This document shows, in pieces, positions 63,972 to 64,000 of a stretch of DNA of 64,000 nucleotides. A program made the translations under genes and the position numbers. Numbering within the stretch: position 1 is the stretch's first letter; the number at the start of each line of letters is the position of its first letter. The stretch lies in contig CALEFT010000034.1 in the NCBI GenBank assembly GCA_937876985.1, forward strand, positions 38,543-102,542. Direction: 5' to 3'. The notes under the pieces were generated by a model. That model saw only the letters and a program-made list of their open reading frames with translations. It searched no databases and was not told the DNA's origin. The DNA comes from an uncultured Clostridia bacterium (GTDB lineage: Bacteria; Bacillota; Clostridia; Saccharofermentanales; Saccharofermentanaceae).

Positions 63972-64000
63972 ATGGCAAGTAGTAAGGAATATTTAGATTT
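63972..64000 (+). CDS. Start of a gene, possibly TfoX N-terminal family (3' truncated)
   Basis: AGAGGT lies 5-10 bases before ATG 63972; the visible residues MASSKEYLDF match the usual opening of clostridial TfoX N-terminal-domain proteins. Only nine codons are inside the window, so both the gene and the family are tentative. Confidence 0.45.

Noticed and set aside
63779..63982. Short plus-strand frame over tRNA-Tyr and its terminator
   Set aside because: It spans a complete tRNA and a strong terminator, so it is not coding.

Overview
The window is AT-rich and densely coding, with short intergenic gaps, strong GGAGG-type ribosome binding sites, rho-independent terminators and sigma-A-like promoters (TTGACA, 17 bp, TATAAT). 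Gene content points to a Gram-positive anaerobe of class Clostridia, plausibly from gut or rumen: LTA-synthase-like enzyme, many lipoproteins, a DUF4214 exoprotein, a ylxM-ffh-rpsP-khpA-rimM-trmD-rplS-rbgA-rnhB-yraN block, EF-P modification reductase, and UvrX/YolD-type repair genes. The taxonomic placement is inference; no 16S rRNA gene is present.

Layout. 1-1.7 kb: the C-terminal part of a secreted carbohydrate-active-type protein, then tRNA-Thr. 2-6 kb: a solute-binding-type lipoprotein, a GNAT/O6-methylguanine methyltransferase fusion, a flavin reductase and a Nudix hydrolase. 6-16 kb: diguanylate cyclase, rpsO, EamA transporter, a large glutamine synthetase, a membrane protein, malic enzyme, an Lrp regulator with an aminotransferase, and prfB. 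16-18.5 kb: a large single-pass membrane protein with a threonine-rich stalk, then tRNA-Leu and initiator tRNA-Met. 18.5-20 kb: a small foreign-looking island (DUF4143 ATPase remnant plus a class II Fic protein). 20-28.7 kb: ABC exporter, glutathione peroxidase, a PP-loop ATPase/EFR1 ferredoxin pair, ElaA, a thioesterase, UvrX-like polymerase with YolD, and a cation diffusion facilitator.

28.8-36.9 kb is the least ordinary part: an LTA-synthase-like protein, then a tightly spaced set of an extracytoplasmic sensor-like protein, a sensor-fused 12-TM MFS-like protein and a membrane protein with a sigma-region-2-like cytoplasmic head, followed by a small ORF, a lipoprotein, and a repeat-bearing intergenic region.

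37-44 kb is the translation/SRP block described above. 44-50.2 kb: aminotransferase, purB, cysteine desulfurase plus thiI (tRNA 4-thiouridine), and an AIR-synthase relative. 50.3-54.4 kb: DUF3048 lipoprotein, a membrane-anchored serpin, glyA. 54.5-58.8 kb: rarA, a second cysteine desulfurase with iscU (Fe-S assembly), a lipoprotein and mntP. 58.8-64 kb: PHP-family histidinol phosphatase, M18 aminopeptidase, a tyrosine recombinase, aspartate-semialdehyde dehydrogenase, two tRNAs and the first codons of another gene.

The best candidates for undescribed biology are the sensor/MFS/sigma-like operon (31.6-35 kb), the PP-loop/EFR1 pair (22.6-24.7 kb), the GNAT-MGMT fusion, and a dispersed intergenic palindrome centred on TTTTCGAAAA.
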